From: Candidatus Zipacnadum vermilionense
GTDB taxonomy: Bacteria > Armatimonadota > Zipacnadia > Zipacnadales > Zipacnadaceae
Reading direction: 5' to 3'
Length of the DNA: 64,000 nucleotides
Assembly (NCBI GenBank): GCA_029821755.1
Contig: JALGSV010000004.1
Location: 310,001-374,000 of the forward strand
The notes below the pieces were generated by a model that saw only the letters and a list, made by a program, of their open reading frames with translations, searched no databases and had not been told where the DNA came from. The translations under genes were made by a program, and so were the position numbers. The stretch's first letter is position 1. Each line of letters begins with the position of its first letter. This document shows positions 19,144 to 28,490 of this stretch, piece after piece.

Positions 19144-20106
19144 TCACCAATCCCGTTGTGGCTGGACCACTCCTTGCCGCAGCAGGTAGTCGTACGCCGA
19201 CAGCGCGGCCTTCGCGCCATCGCCGGCGGCGATGATGATCTGCTTGTGCGGGGTGCTGGCCACGTCTCCCGCCGCGAAGATCCCCGGCACGCTGGTCGCG
19301 GCGTGGCAATCCACCGCGATCTCCTTCCACTCGTTCAACTCCACCAAATCGCCGAGCCACTCGGTATTGGGGATCAGGCCAATCTCAATGAATACGCCCT
19401 GCACTGGGATTTCTCGCTGCTCACCGGTCGCCCCCGAGGCCACCACCACCGACTCCACCTGCTGCTGCCCGCGGATCTCCACCACCTCGTGCTGCAGCAG
19501 CCAGGCCGTGTTCGGCGCCCGCTCCGCCTGTTCCATCAGCACCTGGTCCGCCGGCCACCGATCCTGCACCTCTATAATTGTCACCTCGCTGGCCACCTTG
19601 CTCAGTGAGAGCGCGGCTTCTATCCCCGAATTCCCCCCTCCCACCACCAGCACCGGCACCCCCCGGAAGAAGGGCCCGTCGCAAGTGGCGCAGTAGCTCA
19701 CCCCCCGCCCCACCAAGTCCTTCTCCCCCGGCACCCCCAGCCTGCGCGAGTGCTTGCCGGTCGAGATGATGATGGTGCGCGAGTTGAGCACTTCCCCGTC
19801 GCTAGTAACGACGTGGAAGTGGTCGCCCTCCGCCGCCAGGCTCTTGACCACAGCGCCTAGGCGGGTGGTGATGGGGAAGTGTTCAACCTGTTCGTGGAAC
19901 TTCTGCGCCAACTCCGTGCCCGAAATGTACTCGAACCCCATGTAGTTGGCGATGTCGGCAGTCAGGTTGGTCTGGCCGCCAATGTCCATGGTGACCATGA
20001 TCACGTCGAGCTGCTTGCGGGCAGCATAAACCGCCGCCGTCAGGCCGGCCGGCCCGGCTCCGATGATGACCACGTCGTATAGATGCACCTGCTGCTCCGA
20101 TGACAT
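19144..20106 (-). CDS. trxB: FAD-dependent thioredoxin reductase / AhpF-like NAD(P)H oxidoreductase
   Basis: 'DVVIIGAGPAGLTAAVYAARK', redox motif 'CATCDGPFF', 'VVGGGNSGIEAAL', 'GIFAAGDV'. Confidence 0.9.
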   Translation of the reverse strand: MSSEQQVHLYDVVIIGAGPAGLTAAVYAARKQLDVIMVTMDIGGQTNLTADIANYMGFEYISGTELAQKFHEQVEHFPITTRLGAVVKSLAAEGDHFHVVTSDGEVLNSRTIIISTGKHSRRLGVPGEKDLVGRGVSYCATCDGPFFRGVPVLVVGGGNSGIEAALSLSKVASEVTIIEVQDRWPADQVLMEQAERAPNTAWLLQHEVVEIRGQQQVESVVVASGATGEQREIPVQGVFIEIGLIPNTEWLGDLVELNEWKEIAVDCHAATSVPGIFAAGDVASTPHKQIIIAAGDGAKAALSAYDYLLRQGVVQPQRDW

Positions 20107-20339
20107 GCTGTCTTGTAGTCGTGGGGAAGGTCTGGATGGTTCAGTGCGAGGGGCCGTCCTCGACGCGAGTAGTTAATAAACACTTAACACAGGCGCAACA
20201 CGGGCATAACATCCCGCTAGTAGTATGGAGCTTGCCGGAAGGGGCGGATGGGGTCGTGCAGTTGACCTCGCGCCGGGCGAACTGATCTTAACCTGAGCAA
20301 GCGCCCGTTTCCGTCTAGCGGCGCGCAGGAGGACACGAG

Positions 20340-20522
20340 ATGACCGTACGGTCTGGCACGAGCGTTCACGAGGACATCCGGGACTATTGGAGCAAGCTGG
20401 TACGCAAAACTGTCGAGGAGACCGGCGTCCACCGCAAGAAGCTGAGCTTGCCCCTCGGAGCAAAGCTACCGCCAGAACGCAGCAGCGTCACCCGCTGTGC
20501 GCCGGCTTCTCACGGTAGTTGA
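20340..20522 (+). CDS. Small hypothetical protein (60 aa)
   Basis: ATG preceded by AGGAGG with good spacing (ggaggacacgagATG); no recognised domain. Confidence 0.35.
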   Translation: MTVRSGTSVHEDIRDYWSKLVRKTVEETGVHRKKLSLPLGAKLPPERSSVTRCAPASHGS

Positions 20523-20566
20523 CGCCTCCGACCTGCTGGCACCGGCGCCCCACGGGGGGCCCTCCC

Positions 20567-21304
20567 CTACACCACCTCCACGCTCCCCGCCTCACACAAC
20601 GGATTGGTCCGGGCCGCGAACGAGAACAGATAGGGGTAGAACCGCTTGAGGTGAATCATGTACTCCAGCCACTGCGTCAGCAACCGTCCGTAGGCCCGCT
20701 CGCAATCCCCGGCCAGATGCTCCAGGTCGCTCGCGGGCAGGTCCTCCAGCGACTCGCGCGCCGCTAGTTCCTCCTCCAGGTGGGAAACGGCCCAGAGCAG
20801 GTCGGTGAACTGTTCATGCTCCAGCAGCGCGGGATTCTCCAGCAGGCGAATCATGAGGTCCCGCTCTCCGGCCAGGAGCTTGCGCAAGGGTGCCAGTCGG
20901 GCGGGATCGGCCTGGAGCTTGAACTTGGCGCCCTGGACCCAGCGAATGGTCTCCCGCATCTGCCCCTCCTCCCACGCCGTGTCCTCCCCCAGGCGCGCTG
21001 ACACCTCCTCGTGGTTGACAACCATGCAGGTAAGTTGCTTGAGCAAGGGCCGCCCGCACGCGCTGAAGAAGGTCCCGATGACCATGTTGAGTTTGTGCCG
21101 CCGGCTCTGCTTCTCCCGTTTGCCGAGGAGCTTATCCACCACGAAGTAGAGCAGCGCCACTTCCAGGGGAAGAAAGGCCAGGTCAAGCAAGGTGTAGAAG
21201 TACACGTCCGCGTGGCGATGGAACAGCAAGTGGTTGACGACGTCCAGTCCGGCCCAAATTAGCACCAGGACCAGGACGAACAGCGCGGTGTCACGTTTGC
21301 TCAT
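20567..21304 (-). CDS. Hypothetical membrane-anchored protein
   Basis: N-terminal TM segments 'ALFVLVLVLIWAGLDVVNHLLF' and 'LLDLAFLPLEVALLYFVV', then helical soluble region ending 'HLKRFYPYLFSFAARTNP'. Confidence 0.65.
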   Translation of the reverse strand: MSKRDTALFVLVLVLIWAGLDVVNHLLFHRHADVYFYTLLDLAFLPLEVALLYFVVDKLLGKREKQSRRHKLNMVIGTFFSACGRPLLKQLTCMVVNHEEVSARLGEDTAWEEGQMRETIRWVQGAKFKLQADPARLAPLRKLLAGERDLMIRLLENPALLEHEQFTDLLWAVSHLEEELAARESLEDLPASDLEHLAGDCERAYGRLLTQWLEYMIHLKRFYPYLFSFAARTNPLCEAGSVEVV

Positions 21305-21322
21305 ATCGTCAGCATGCCTCGC

Positions 21323-22174
21323 TTAGACGAATTCGTCAAGGAGTGTTTCGGCATCTTGCGGGGCACGGAAGCGGAGCGCGGGTGGCTCACCGGCGACCCC
21401 GGGCATGTCGTCGGTAAAGACGGGGCGCTCACCGCGGTGGATCACGCCTAGCGGAATCCGCACATCCCATTCCTCCGCCTTGGCCAGCGCCGCCGCGCGG
21501 TCGGTCGGGTCGTAATCCTCACCCAGCTTGTAGATCCGCTGCTCGTACCAGTCGTCGGTGTTCAAGCGGTTGAAGGTAACGCAAGGCTGCAGCACGTCAA
21601 TCAATGCCAGACCCCGGTGATCCATGCCCTGGGCGATCAGCCCCGCCAAGTGGTTAAAGTCCCGCGCATAGCCCCGCGCCACGAACGGCGCTCGCATCAA
21701 CACCGCCAGCGCCAACGGGTTGAAGCGCTGGTCGTGCGGCCCGGTGGGCTGAGTTCTAGTGACGAAGCTCTCCTCGCTGGTCGGGGAGGCCTGCCCCTTG
21801 GTCAGGCCGTACACCTGGTTGTCGTGCACGAGCACCGTAATGTCCGGGTTGCGGCGCAGGGCATGCAGGAAGTGGTTGCCCCCCTCGCCGTAGCAGTCGC
21901 CGTCGCCGGTGGTGACCAGCACGGTCAGGTCCGGCCGCACCGCCTTAGCCGCCGTCGCCGGAGGGATCGCCCGCCCGTGCAGTCCGTTGAAGTAATTGCA
22001 CTTCAGGTACTGGGGGAGCTTCGCCGCCTGCCCGATGCCGGAAAAGAGCGCGATCTGCCAGGGCTCGCGCCCCGTGGCGACCATCGCCATCTTCACCGCC
22101 TGCAGGACCCCGAAGTTCCCGCAGTGCGGGCACCACGCGGCCGGTTGCGATTTGTAGTCAGCAAGGGTAGGCAT
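21323..22174 (-). CDS. korB: 2-oxoacid:ferredoxin oxidoreductase beta subunit
   Basis: 'WCPHCGNFGVLQAVKMA', TPP motif 'GDGDCYGEGGNHFLHALRRN', 'VYGLTKGQASPTS'. Confidence 0.92.
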   Translation of the reverse strand: MPTLADYKSQPAAWCPHCGNFGVLQAVKMAMVATGREPWQIALFSGIGQAAKLPQYLKCNYFNGLHGRAIPPATAAKAVRPDLTVLVTTGDGDCYGEGGNHFLHALRRNPDITVLVHDNQVYGLTKGQASPTSEESFVTRTQPTGPHDQRFNPLALAVLMRAPFVARGYARDFNHLAGLIAQGMDHRGLALIDVLQPCVTFNRLNTDDWYEQRIYKLGEDYDPTDRAAALAKAEEWDVRIPLGVIHRGERPVFTDDMPGVAGEPPALRFRAPQDAETLLDEFV

Positions 22175-22199
22175 AGGTACTCTAGTGGCAAAGCGCAAC

Positions 22200-23894
22200 T
22201 TATAGACCAGTCGCCTCCACTATCTCTCTCGGGCTAAACGGTCGCCCGTCGTACTTACTCACGAGATCATCGGCCTGGATCCCGGTCTCCCGCCGGATCA
22301 ACTCCCGGAACTGGCCGGTGGCGTTGTTCTCCACCACGACGCTGCGTTGGGCTGACCGCATCGCCGCGGCCACCGGTTCCGTCGGGAAGGGCCAGAGCTG
22401 GGAACAGTGGAGGGTAGACACCGGAAGCCCATCATAGCGAAGGAGGTCAGCCGCCTCGGCGATGCAGCCTCGCGTGGAGCCCCATCCCAGCAGCAGCAAG
22501 TCGGGCCCCACATCTCCCTCCAGCAGCGGAGGGACGATCTCCTCGCGCATCCCCGCATACTTCCGCCGCCGCTTCTCTACCATGGCCCGCCGAGTCTCCG
22601 CGTCCTCCACAATATGCCCGTGTGCGTCGTGTTCGTCGCTGTCTACCTCCACCACCACGCCAGGCGTACCCGGCACGGCCCGCGGCGAGACCCCCGACTC
22701 GGTCACCCGATACCGTGCATAGGAGTACCCCTCCCCTATCTCCTCCGCCGTGGCCAGGTGCCGCTCGATCTCCAGCCCGGACAAATCAAAGCGCGGCGAG
22801 GTCATGGTCATGTCGCCCAGGTACTGGTCGAAGAGCACCAGCGCGGGCGTCTGGTACTTGTCGGCGAGATTGAGGGCCCGGAAGGTCAGGTAGAAGGCTT
22901 CCTCGGGGTTGCCGGGTGCGAAGACAAAGCGCGGGAATTCCCCATGCCCGGCGTGCAGGGCGAACCACAACTCTCCCTGCTCGGTGCGAGTAGGCAGGCC
23001 CGTCGCCGGACCCGGCCGCATCCCCAACCCCACCACAATCGGCGTCTCCGTTATCCCCGCGAGCGACAGCCCCTCGGCCATCAGCGCGAATCCTCCCCCT
23101 GAAGTCGCGGTCATGGCGCGCGCCCCCGCGTACGCCGCCCCCAGGCACAGGTTGATCGCCGCAATCTCATCCTCTGCCTGCTCGACCACTATCCCGAACT
23201 GTGCTGCGTGCTGAGCGAAGTAATTGAGGATCCCGGTCGAGGGGGTCATCGGATAGGCCGAGTAGAACTGCACCCCGGCGGCAATCCCGGCCAAGGCCAT
23301 GGCCTCAGTGCCCCCGAGCAGCAACTTGCCGTGCGGGGGAAGAGAGGGGGGCGAACGGCTCAGCCGTTCGGCGTAGTGCTGCTGCACATAGTCCGCCCCA
23401 GCTTGCGCGGCCTGCTGGTTGCCGGCCACCACCTCCGGACCCTTGCGGCCAAAGGTATCCGCCAGCAGCCCCAGGTACGTCTCCAGCGGGTGCCCGGCCA
23501 CGGCCAGGGCGGCTCCCGCCGCGACCGTGTTGCTGTATATCGCGGCCCCCGCCCCCTCCGCCAGCCCCCGGAAGGGTATGAGCAGCGTCCCCGGGGACGC
23601 CTCCGCCGCCTCGCCCTCGGCCAGGATCACCCCGCCCTCCGCCAACGCCCCGCGATGCTCCTCCTTCGTCCGTCGGTCCAGGGCCACCAGGAGGTCTACC
23701 TCCCCGCGAATCGCCTGCCGCGACTCGTCGGTGACGCGGATCTGGTGGAAGTTATGCCCCCCACGGATGCGGGACATGTAGTCCTGGCTGGTGAAGACGT
23801 GGTAGCCGTCGCGGTGGAACACCCGCCCGAGCGCCGTGCCGGTAGTGTCCACACCCATCCCCGCTTCCCCGCCTAGTCGGAGGTTGAAGTCCAT
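22200..23894 (-). CDS. korA: 2-oxoacid:acceptor oxidoreductase gamma-alpha fusion subunit
   Basis: 'RLGGEAGMGVDTTGTALGRVFHRDGYHVF', 'SRIRGGHNFHQIRV', 'YPMTPSTGILNYFA', 'EDEIAAINLCLGAAYAGARAMTATSGGGFALM'. Confidence 0.93.
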   Translation of the reverse strand: MDFNLRLGGEAGMGVDTTGTALGRVFHRDGYHVFTSQDYMSRIRGGHNFHQIRVTDESRQAIRGEVDLLVALDRRTKEEHRGALAEGGVILAEGEAAEASPGTLLIPFRGLAEGAGAAIYSNTVAAGAALAVAGHPLETYLGLLADTFGRKGPEVVAGNQQAAQAGADYVQQHYAERLSRSPPSLPPHGKLLLGGTEAMALAGIAAGVQFYSAYPMTPSTGILNYFAQHAAQFGIVVEQAEDEIAAINLCLGAAYAGARAMTATSGGGFALMAEGLSLAGITETPIVVGLGMRPGPATGLPTRTEQGELWFALHAGHGEFPRFVFAPGNPEEAFYLTFRALNLADKYQTPALVLFDQYLGDMTMTSPRFDLSGLEIERHLATAEEIGEGYSYARYRVTESGVSPRAVPGTPGVVVEVDSDEHDAHGHIVEDAETRRAMVEKRRRKYAGMREEIVPPLLEGDVGPDLLLLGWGSTRGCIAEAADLLRYDGLPVSTLHCSQLWPFPTEPVAAAMRSAQRSVVVENNATGQFRELIRRETGIQADDLVSKYDGRPFSPREIVEATGL

Positions 23895-24034
23895 GATCAA
23901 GGAGAGATTCCCCGAGAAGCTGATGTAGGAACCGGAGCGGCGTCGGACTTCGGCAGAGCGGTAAGTCTCAGGGCGCCCCTGGTATTGCCTGCGAGATCAC
24001 GAAACGCCGCCCGGCCCCTGACGGAAGCCTCCGT

Positions 24035-24144
24035 GTAGGGGCGCGTTTTGCGTAGCGTAGCGGAGCAACACACGCCCGCTCGCTAACCGAACGCATGCTG
24101 GACGGGCGGCTGTCGCGGTGCGGATGCCGCGAAAGCCGCCCCTA
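24035..24144. repeat. Composite two-hairpin palindromic element (repeat family 1)
   Basis: Starts GTAGGGGCG, has internal GGGCGGCTGTCGCGG/CCGCGAAAGCCGCCC hairpin, ends CGCCCCTAG; same architecture as 16939-17093. Confidence 0.65.
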
Positions 24145-24188
24145 GGGGAGCACCGGCGAAACACCGATGCCCCCAGGAGAAGCCGCCT

Positions 24189-24785
24189 CTACCTCGCCGC
24201 CGCCAACCGGGCGGCCACGTCGTCCCAGTTGACCGCGTGCTGAAAGAACCCGGCGGTGAAGTCACTGCGGCGGTTCTGGTACTGCAGGTAGTAAGCGTGC
24301 TCCCACACATCCAGCACCAGCACCGGCGTGACGCCCCACATGGCCAGGTTCTGGTGTTTCTCCGCCTGCAGGATCACTAGGCTCTGGCCCTGCGGCTCCC
24401 AGGCGAGTATCCCCCACCCGGAGCCCTGCACGGAGTTGGTGGCCGCCAGGAACTGGGCCTTGCAGGTGTCGACCGAGCCGAAGTCCTTGACGATCTGGGC
24501 CGCCAAGTCTCCGCTGGGAGCGCCGCCGCCCCCCGGCTTCATATTGGCCCAGAACAGGCTGTGGAGCAGGTGTCCACTGTAGTTGAAGGCCCGGGCGTCG
24601 CACAACCCGCGGATGGCTGCGAAGTCGCCTGACTTCTGCGCCGCCTTCACCTTCTCCTCCGCGTCATTGAGCGTATTGACGTAGGCCTGGTGGTGCTTGT
24701 CGTGGTGCAGGTGCAGTGTCTCGGCGCTCAGGAACGGCTCCAAGGAGTCGTACGCGTAGGGCAATTCCGGCAACATGGATGGCAT
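24189..24785 (-). CDS. Superoxide dismutase (Fe/Mn family)
   Basis: 'LHLHHDKHHQAYVNTLN', 'FNYSGHLLHSLFWANM', 'LVLDVWEHAYYLQYQNRRSDF'. Confidence 0.95.
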   Translation of the reverse strand: MPSMLPELPYAYDSLEPFLSAETLHLHHDKHHQAYVNTLNDAEEKVKAAQKSGDFAAIRGLCDARAFNYSGHLLHSLFWANMKPGGGGAPSGDLAAQIVKDFGSVDTCKAQFLAATNSVQGSGWGILAWEPQGQSLVILQAEKHQNLAMWGVTPVLVLDVWEHAYYLQYQNRRSDFTAGFFQHAVNWDDVAARLAAAR

Positions 24786-24924
24786 GTTGACATCTCCTTC
24801 TCTGGGGGCATGAATTGGGCGCTTCTTGGAGAGCGGCGGCGGCGCCGCTGTGCAGCATTTCCCACCGGGCCGCTCCGGCCCACGCGCTGCTCACGACCGA
24901 CTCCCGGCGAGTCGTTATCTAGAC

Positions 24925-25166
24925 CGCCTCACGCGATCGCCAGGTCCACCTCAACGGTCATGCCCTCATAGGGCAAGCCCTTGTTCTTGCAGGCCCGGGC
25001 GATCTCCATGCCCATACAGTTGCCCAGGACGACCAGCACGCCCATGGGCGCGATCATCGCCAGGTCGTGCCCCCCCAGCGGGCGGCACGACGGCACTTAC
25101 CTTGTGCCCCATGGTCTTCCCGACGAAGAAGGTCGGCCCGACGTTCACTGACCTGCTCGTCCACTT
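24925..25166 (-). pseudogene. Decayed OsmC-family paralogue (frameshifted and 3'-truncated)
   Basis: MAKWTSRSVNVGPTFFVGKTMGHKVSAVVPPA then, in another frame after a G run, LGGHDLAMIAPMGVLVVLGNCMGMEIARACKNKGLPYEGMTVEVDLAIA*; parallels the intact OsmC upstream. Confidence 0.75.
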
Positions 25167-25185
25167 GGCCATCTTCGCTGTCTTC

Positions 25186-25590
25186 CTATCCCTCCGCGAT
25201 GATCGTCTCGACCTTGGCGCCGTTGATGAGCGTGTTATGCACATTGCACAGCGGCTCCGCCGCCAGGATCGCCCGCTTCGTCGCTTCGTCCGCCGACCCC
25301 GGCATGTGTACGGTGACCGTGAAGTTGTCGAGTCGGTGCACCGTCTCCTCCAGATCGGCGGAAACCTCCACGACCAACCCCTCATAGGCGATTCCCTTGT
25401 TCTTGCAGACCAGGACGATGACGGTCCCCAGACAGTTGCCCAGTGCCCCTAGCAGCGCCTCAACGGGCGTCATGGCGGCATCGCTCCCGCCCATAGGTTG
25501 GGGGATGTCGCAGAACATCCTGTGCCCGCGCGTCTCGGCACAGAAAGCCGCGCCTCCGGTACTGAGTGACTTGGTAGTTACGGTTGCCAT
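25186..25590 (-). CDS. OsmC family protein
   Basis: 'MTPVEALLGALGNCLGTVIVLVCKNKGIAYEGLVVEVSADLEE...AEPLCNVHNTLINGAKVET'. Confidence 0.85.
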   Translation of the reverse strand: MATVTTKSLSTGGAAFCAETRGHRMFCDIPQPMGGSDAAMTPVEALLGALGNCLGTVIVLVCKNKGIAYEGLVVEVSADLEETVHRLDNFTVTVHMPGSADEATKRAILAAEPLCNVHNTLINGAKVETIIAEG

Positions 25591-25776
25591 GGATACGTAC
25601 TCCTTGAGATTGTTCCTAAAGTTACCTCTCCGCGAGGAGAGGGTACGTTGGGGGGTTTCGGAGAAACCCCGTTTGCGGCTTGCGACTATTCAGTTATGGG
25701 TCAGCGTTCCGTTCTTGTGGGTTGCGACTGCGTACTGAGGGCACCCATTCACCCCCCTTTTGCCTCCTGGGCCCTC

Positions 25777-26790
25777 TCACCTCCGCCCCTCGCCCGCCAG
25801 GCACAATCCCGCCCGCGGCAGCCCGCCGCTTGCCTCCAGCAGCCGCGCCATGCGTTTGCAGTTGACCACGAGGCAGACCATCAACACTTGGATCGCGACC
25901 TTTGCCAGCCCCCAGTAGCGTGCCTGCCGCAAACCGTGATACTGCTTCTGCTCCACGAACTTGCGCTCAATCTTGGGCCGCTCGCGTTGACTTTTCCGAT
26001 TGGCTTGACCCAGGACCCGGGGACTTGTGCGGTTATGCCTGAGGTGAGGCTGGAGCGCTGGCCCTGCTCTCGCAGCCTCTGGTGGTTCTCGTCGGTGTCG
26101 TAGCCCTTAGCCGCCGTCACCTCCCGGGCCTGGAGATCCACCAGCGGTGCAAGAACCTGGCTATCGGCCACGTTCCCCGGCGTGATCGCCACCGCCGTAA
26201 TCAGTTCGCTATCGCCGTCGGTAGCCAGGTGCTCTCTGTAGCCGTAGAAGCTCTCCGTGGCGCATACGTCCAAAACGGGCGTCGGGGTCCGGCGAGCCCG
26301 GTGCCGGGGCCGCAGGCGTTTCCGGTGGGGGTGAGGGCAAGCGGAACAAATCCACTTTAGGCGCCAGATGGGTGGCGCCCAGGAGGCGCAGCCAGTCATG
26401 CACCAGCCCGGCTTCCCGCGCCTGCTGGGCGATCCGGTTGAAAATCTCCTGGAACTTGTCAGTTCCCAACCGGCTGCGGAAGCGGCACAGGGCGGTGTGA
26501 TCGGGGCCGGTCTCTTCCGGCTGGGAGCCCCACTAACTACTTCAGGCCAGGTGCAGGTTGACCTGATCTTCGACTTGACGGTCGGAGAGGTCGTAGAGGA
26601 ACTGGAGGAAGACCACTTTGAACAGCACCAGCGGGTCCCAGGAGGGGCGGCCGTTGTCCGGGCAGTAGCAGTCGCTTACCAGTTCGGTGACCAAGCCCAA
26701 GTCTACGGCGCCCGCGATCCTGCGCAGCAGGTGGTCCGAGGGCACCAGACGCTCATGAATCAGTCCGAAGAAGCTGGTTGGGCGGCTGTG
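25777..26790 (-). pseudogene. IS1182/IS5-like transposase remnant with in-frame stops and frameshifts
   Basis: 'FFGLIHERLVPSDHLLRRIAGAVDL..DNGRPSWDPLVLFKVVFLQFLYDLSDRQVEDQVNLHLA*SS*' then 'GPDHTALCRFRSRLGTDKFQEIFNRIAQQAREAGLV', 'YGYREHLATDGDSELITAVAITPGNVADSQVL', 'ERPKIERKFVEQKQYHGLRQARYWGLAKVAIQVLMVCLVVNCKRMARLL'. Confidence 0.85.
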
Positions 26791-26981
26791 CTGTCCTTGC
26801 GTGCGGCCCTCCCCGTCAACGGAACTCCCACGTTAACGCGGCCATTATATCCCCGCCCCTCCCCCTGTCAAGTCAAGGGGGTCTTGCAGCAGTCTCACTC
26901 CTTGGGAAGCTAGACACTCGTGGGTGGGTGACGACCAGGGAACGAGAAACGTTCAGTAGACCTCCAGCCCTGCCCAAATGC

Positions 26982-27034
26982 ACAGGGGCCGGACGTCCCC
27001 GCGCGCCTAGCGCCGGGGACCATCCGGCCCCTGT
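26982..27034. terminator. Long interrupted inverted repeat at the 3' side of the URO-D-like gene
   Basis: ACAGGGGCCGGA.GTCCCCG...CGGGGAC.TCCGGCCCCTGT. Confidence 0.45.
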
Positions 27035-27057
27035 CTACCTACCCTGCCCTTCTCGGC

Positions 27058-28299
27058 TCAGCCTGCCGCCTCCTCCACCTCCTCTCGGGCAATCCGGTAC
27101 CACCGGTCGAAGCGCTCCGGCTCGCCCCGGCAGGTGTGGGTGTCCTTGAGGATGATCTCTACGATGCAGCCCCTGGCGATGTCCAGCGTTTCGCGGATAT
27201 CCCGCCGAACCAGGTCCTCGTTGAAGGTCTCCATCGCGATCCGAGCCGGATTGGGCTTCCAGGAGAAGATGTAGTCCCCGCCCAGACGCTCGGCGGAGAT
27301 CTGGCGGTCGCACCAGGGGCTGATGGAGATGCGGCGCAGGCGCGGGATGGTCATCACATGGTCGAACCGGTCGTGCAGCGGCTCGCAGCAGCCGTAACAG
27401 TTGAGCCCAAAGCGCTCCTGGATGGGTTTCTGATACGGCAGGATGAACTCGTTGAACATGCGCGGGGAGATGGCGGTGGTCTCCTGGCTCTCGGTGAAGC
27501 CCCACATGTCCTCAGGGCGCACGCGCGTCCTGTCGTAGCCCTCCGCCGGCAGTTCCTCCGTGAACCCGAAGCCTCCCGAGCCCACATAGTCGTTGCCGTT
27601 GTTCAGACTGAGCAGCCCCTGCGCCTGCAGCGAGTCCAGCCATTGCAGCTTGGCGTCGCGGAACCACGCCATCGCCTCATGTACCCACTCCGGCCGCTCC
27701 AACATATCCACCATGATCTGCTCTAGCCCCCGCAGTTCGCTGAAGGCCATCACCGAGCTCAGCGTCCACCAGTGGGAGCTACGCAGTTGCACGTCCAGAA
27801 TCCCGTTGAAGACATCCTGGGCCTCTTCCAGTCGCCGCTGCGAGGCGTCCCAGTCCACGGTGGTCGTGGGTACCTGCAGCTTGGCCAGGTCGGCGGGGTC
27901 CTTGAGTGGCGCATCCCATACAGCCGACCCGCGCGCCGTGTCCTCGGTCCGGTGGTAGACCGGCGCCAGACCATACCCGGTCTGTTCCAGCACGTACCCC
28001 ACCGACAGGCGGTTGTCCATCACCTCATCGTCGGCGAAATGCTCCCAGATGTACAGCCGGTTGCGCAGGTCCATCTCCCAGGCGCGGGCGGTCTCATCGG
28101 TGCAGACCGGCTGCAACTCCGGCTGCTGGTTGATCTCCACCCACGACCCCTCCGGCGAGCAGAACAGCATCGCCTTCCCCGGCTGCAGCGCATTATGGCG
28201 GTACCACTCCTGGCGGCGGTGGGCCATCTCCGGCGAAGCGGCCACCTCGGCTACGCGTCTGGCCAGGTCACGGATTATCTGCAAATCTTGAGCGTTCAT
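27058..28299 (-). CDS. URO-D-like (uroporphyrinogen decarboxylase superfamily) protein
   Basis: 'FGLNCYGCCEPLHDRFDHVMTIPRLRRISISPWCD', 'ILKDTHTCRGEPERF' typical of a URO-D-like subfamily. Confidence 0.75.
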   Translation of the reverse strand: MNAQDLQIIRDLARRVAEVAASPEMAHRRQEWYRHNALQPGKAMLFCSPEGSWVEINQQPELQPVCTDETARAWEMDLRNRLYIWEHFADDEVMDNRLSVGYVLEQTGYGLAPVYHRTEDTARGSAVWDAPLKDPADLAKLQVPTTTVDWDASQRRLEEAQDVFNGILDVQLRSSHWWTLSSVMAFSELRGLEQIMVDMLERPEWVHEAMAWFRDAKLQWLDSLQAQGLLSLNNGNDYVGSGGFGFTEELPAEGYDRTRVRPEDMWGFTESQETTAISPRMFNEFILPYQKPIQERFGLNCYGCCEPLHDRFDHVMTIPRLRRISISPWCDRQISAERLGGDYIFSWKPNPARIAMETFNEDLVRRDIRETLDIARGCIVEIILKDTHTCRGEPERFDRWYRIAREEVEEAAG

Positions 28300-28490
28300 G
28301 GTTGACTACCTCCTCGCGGGGAAGATTCGCCACGGAGCGGAGGACACCTGCCCGCGGAAGGGATGGGAGAAGGTATGCCGCGAGGAGGGCACGAAGAAGC
28401 GCTGCGGGAACCTATGCCCTGCCCCGTGCCCGGAGCACGGCATGGCATGTAGACAACTGCCGTTGAGCTTCTTTCCGCAGGAGGGTCACT

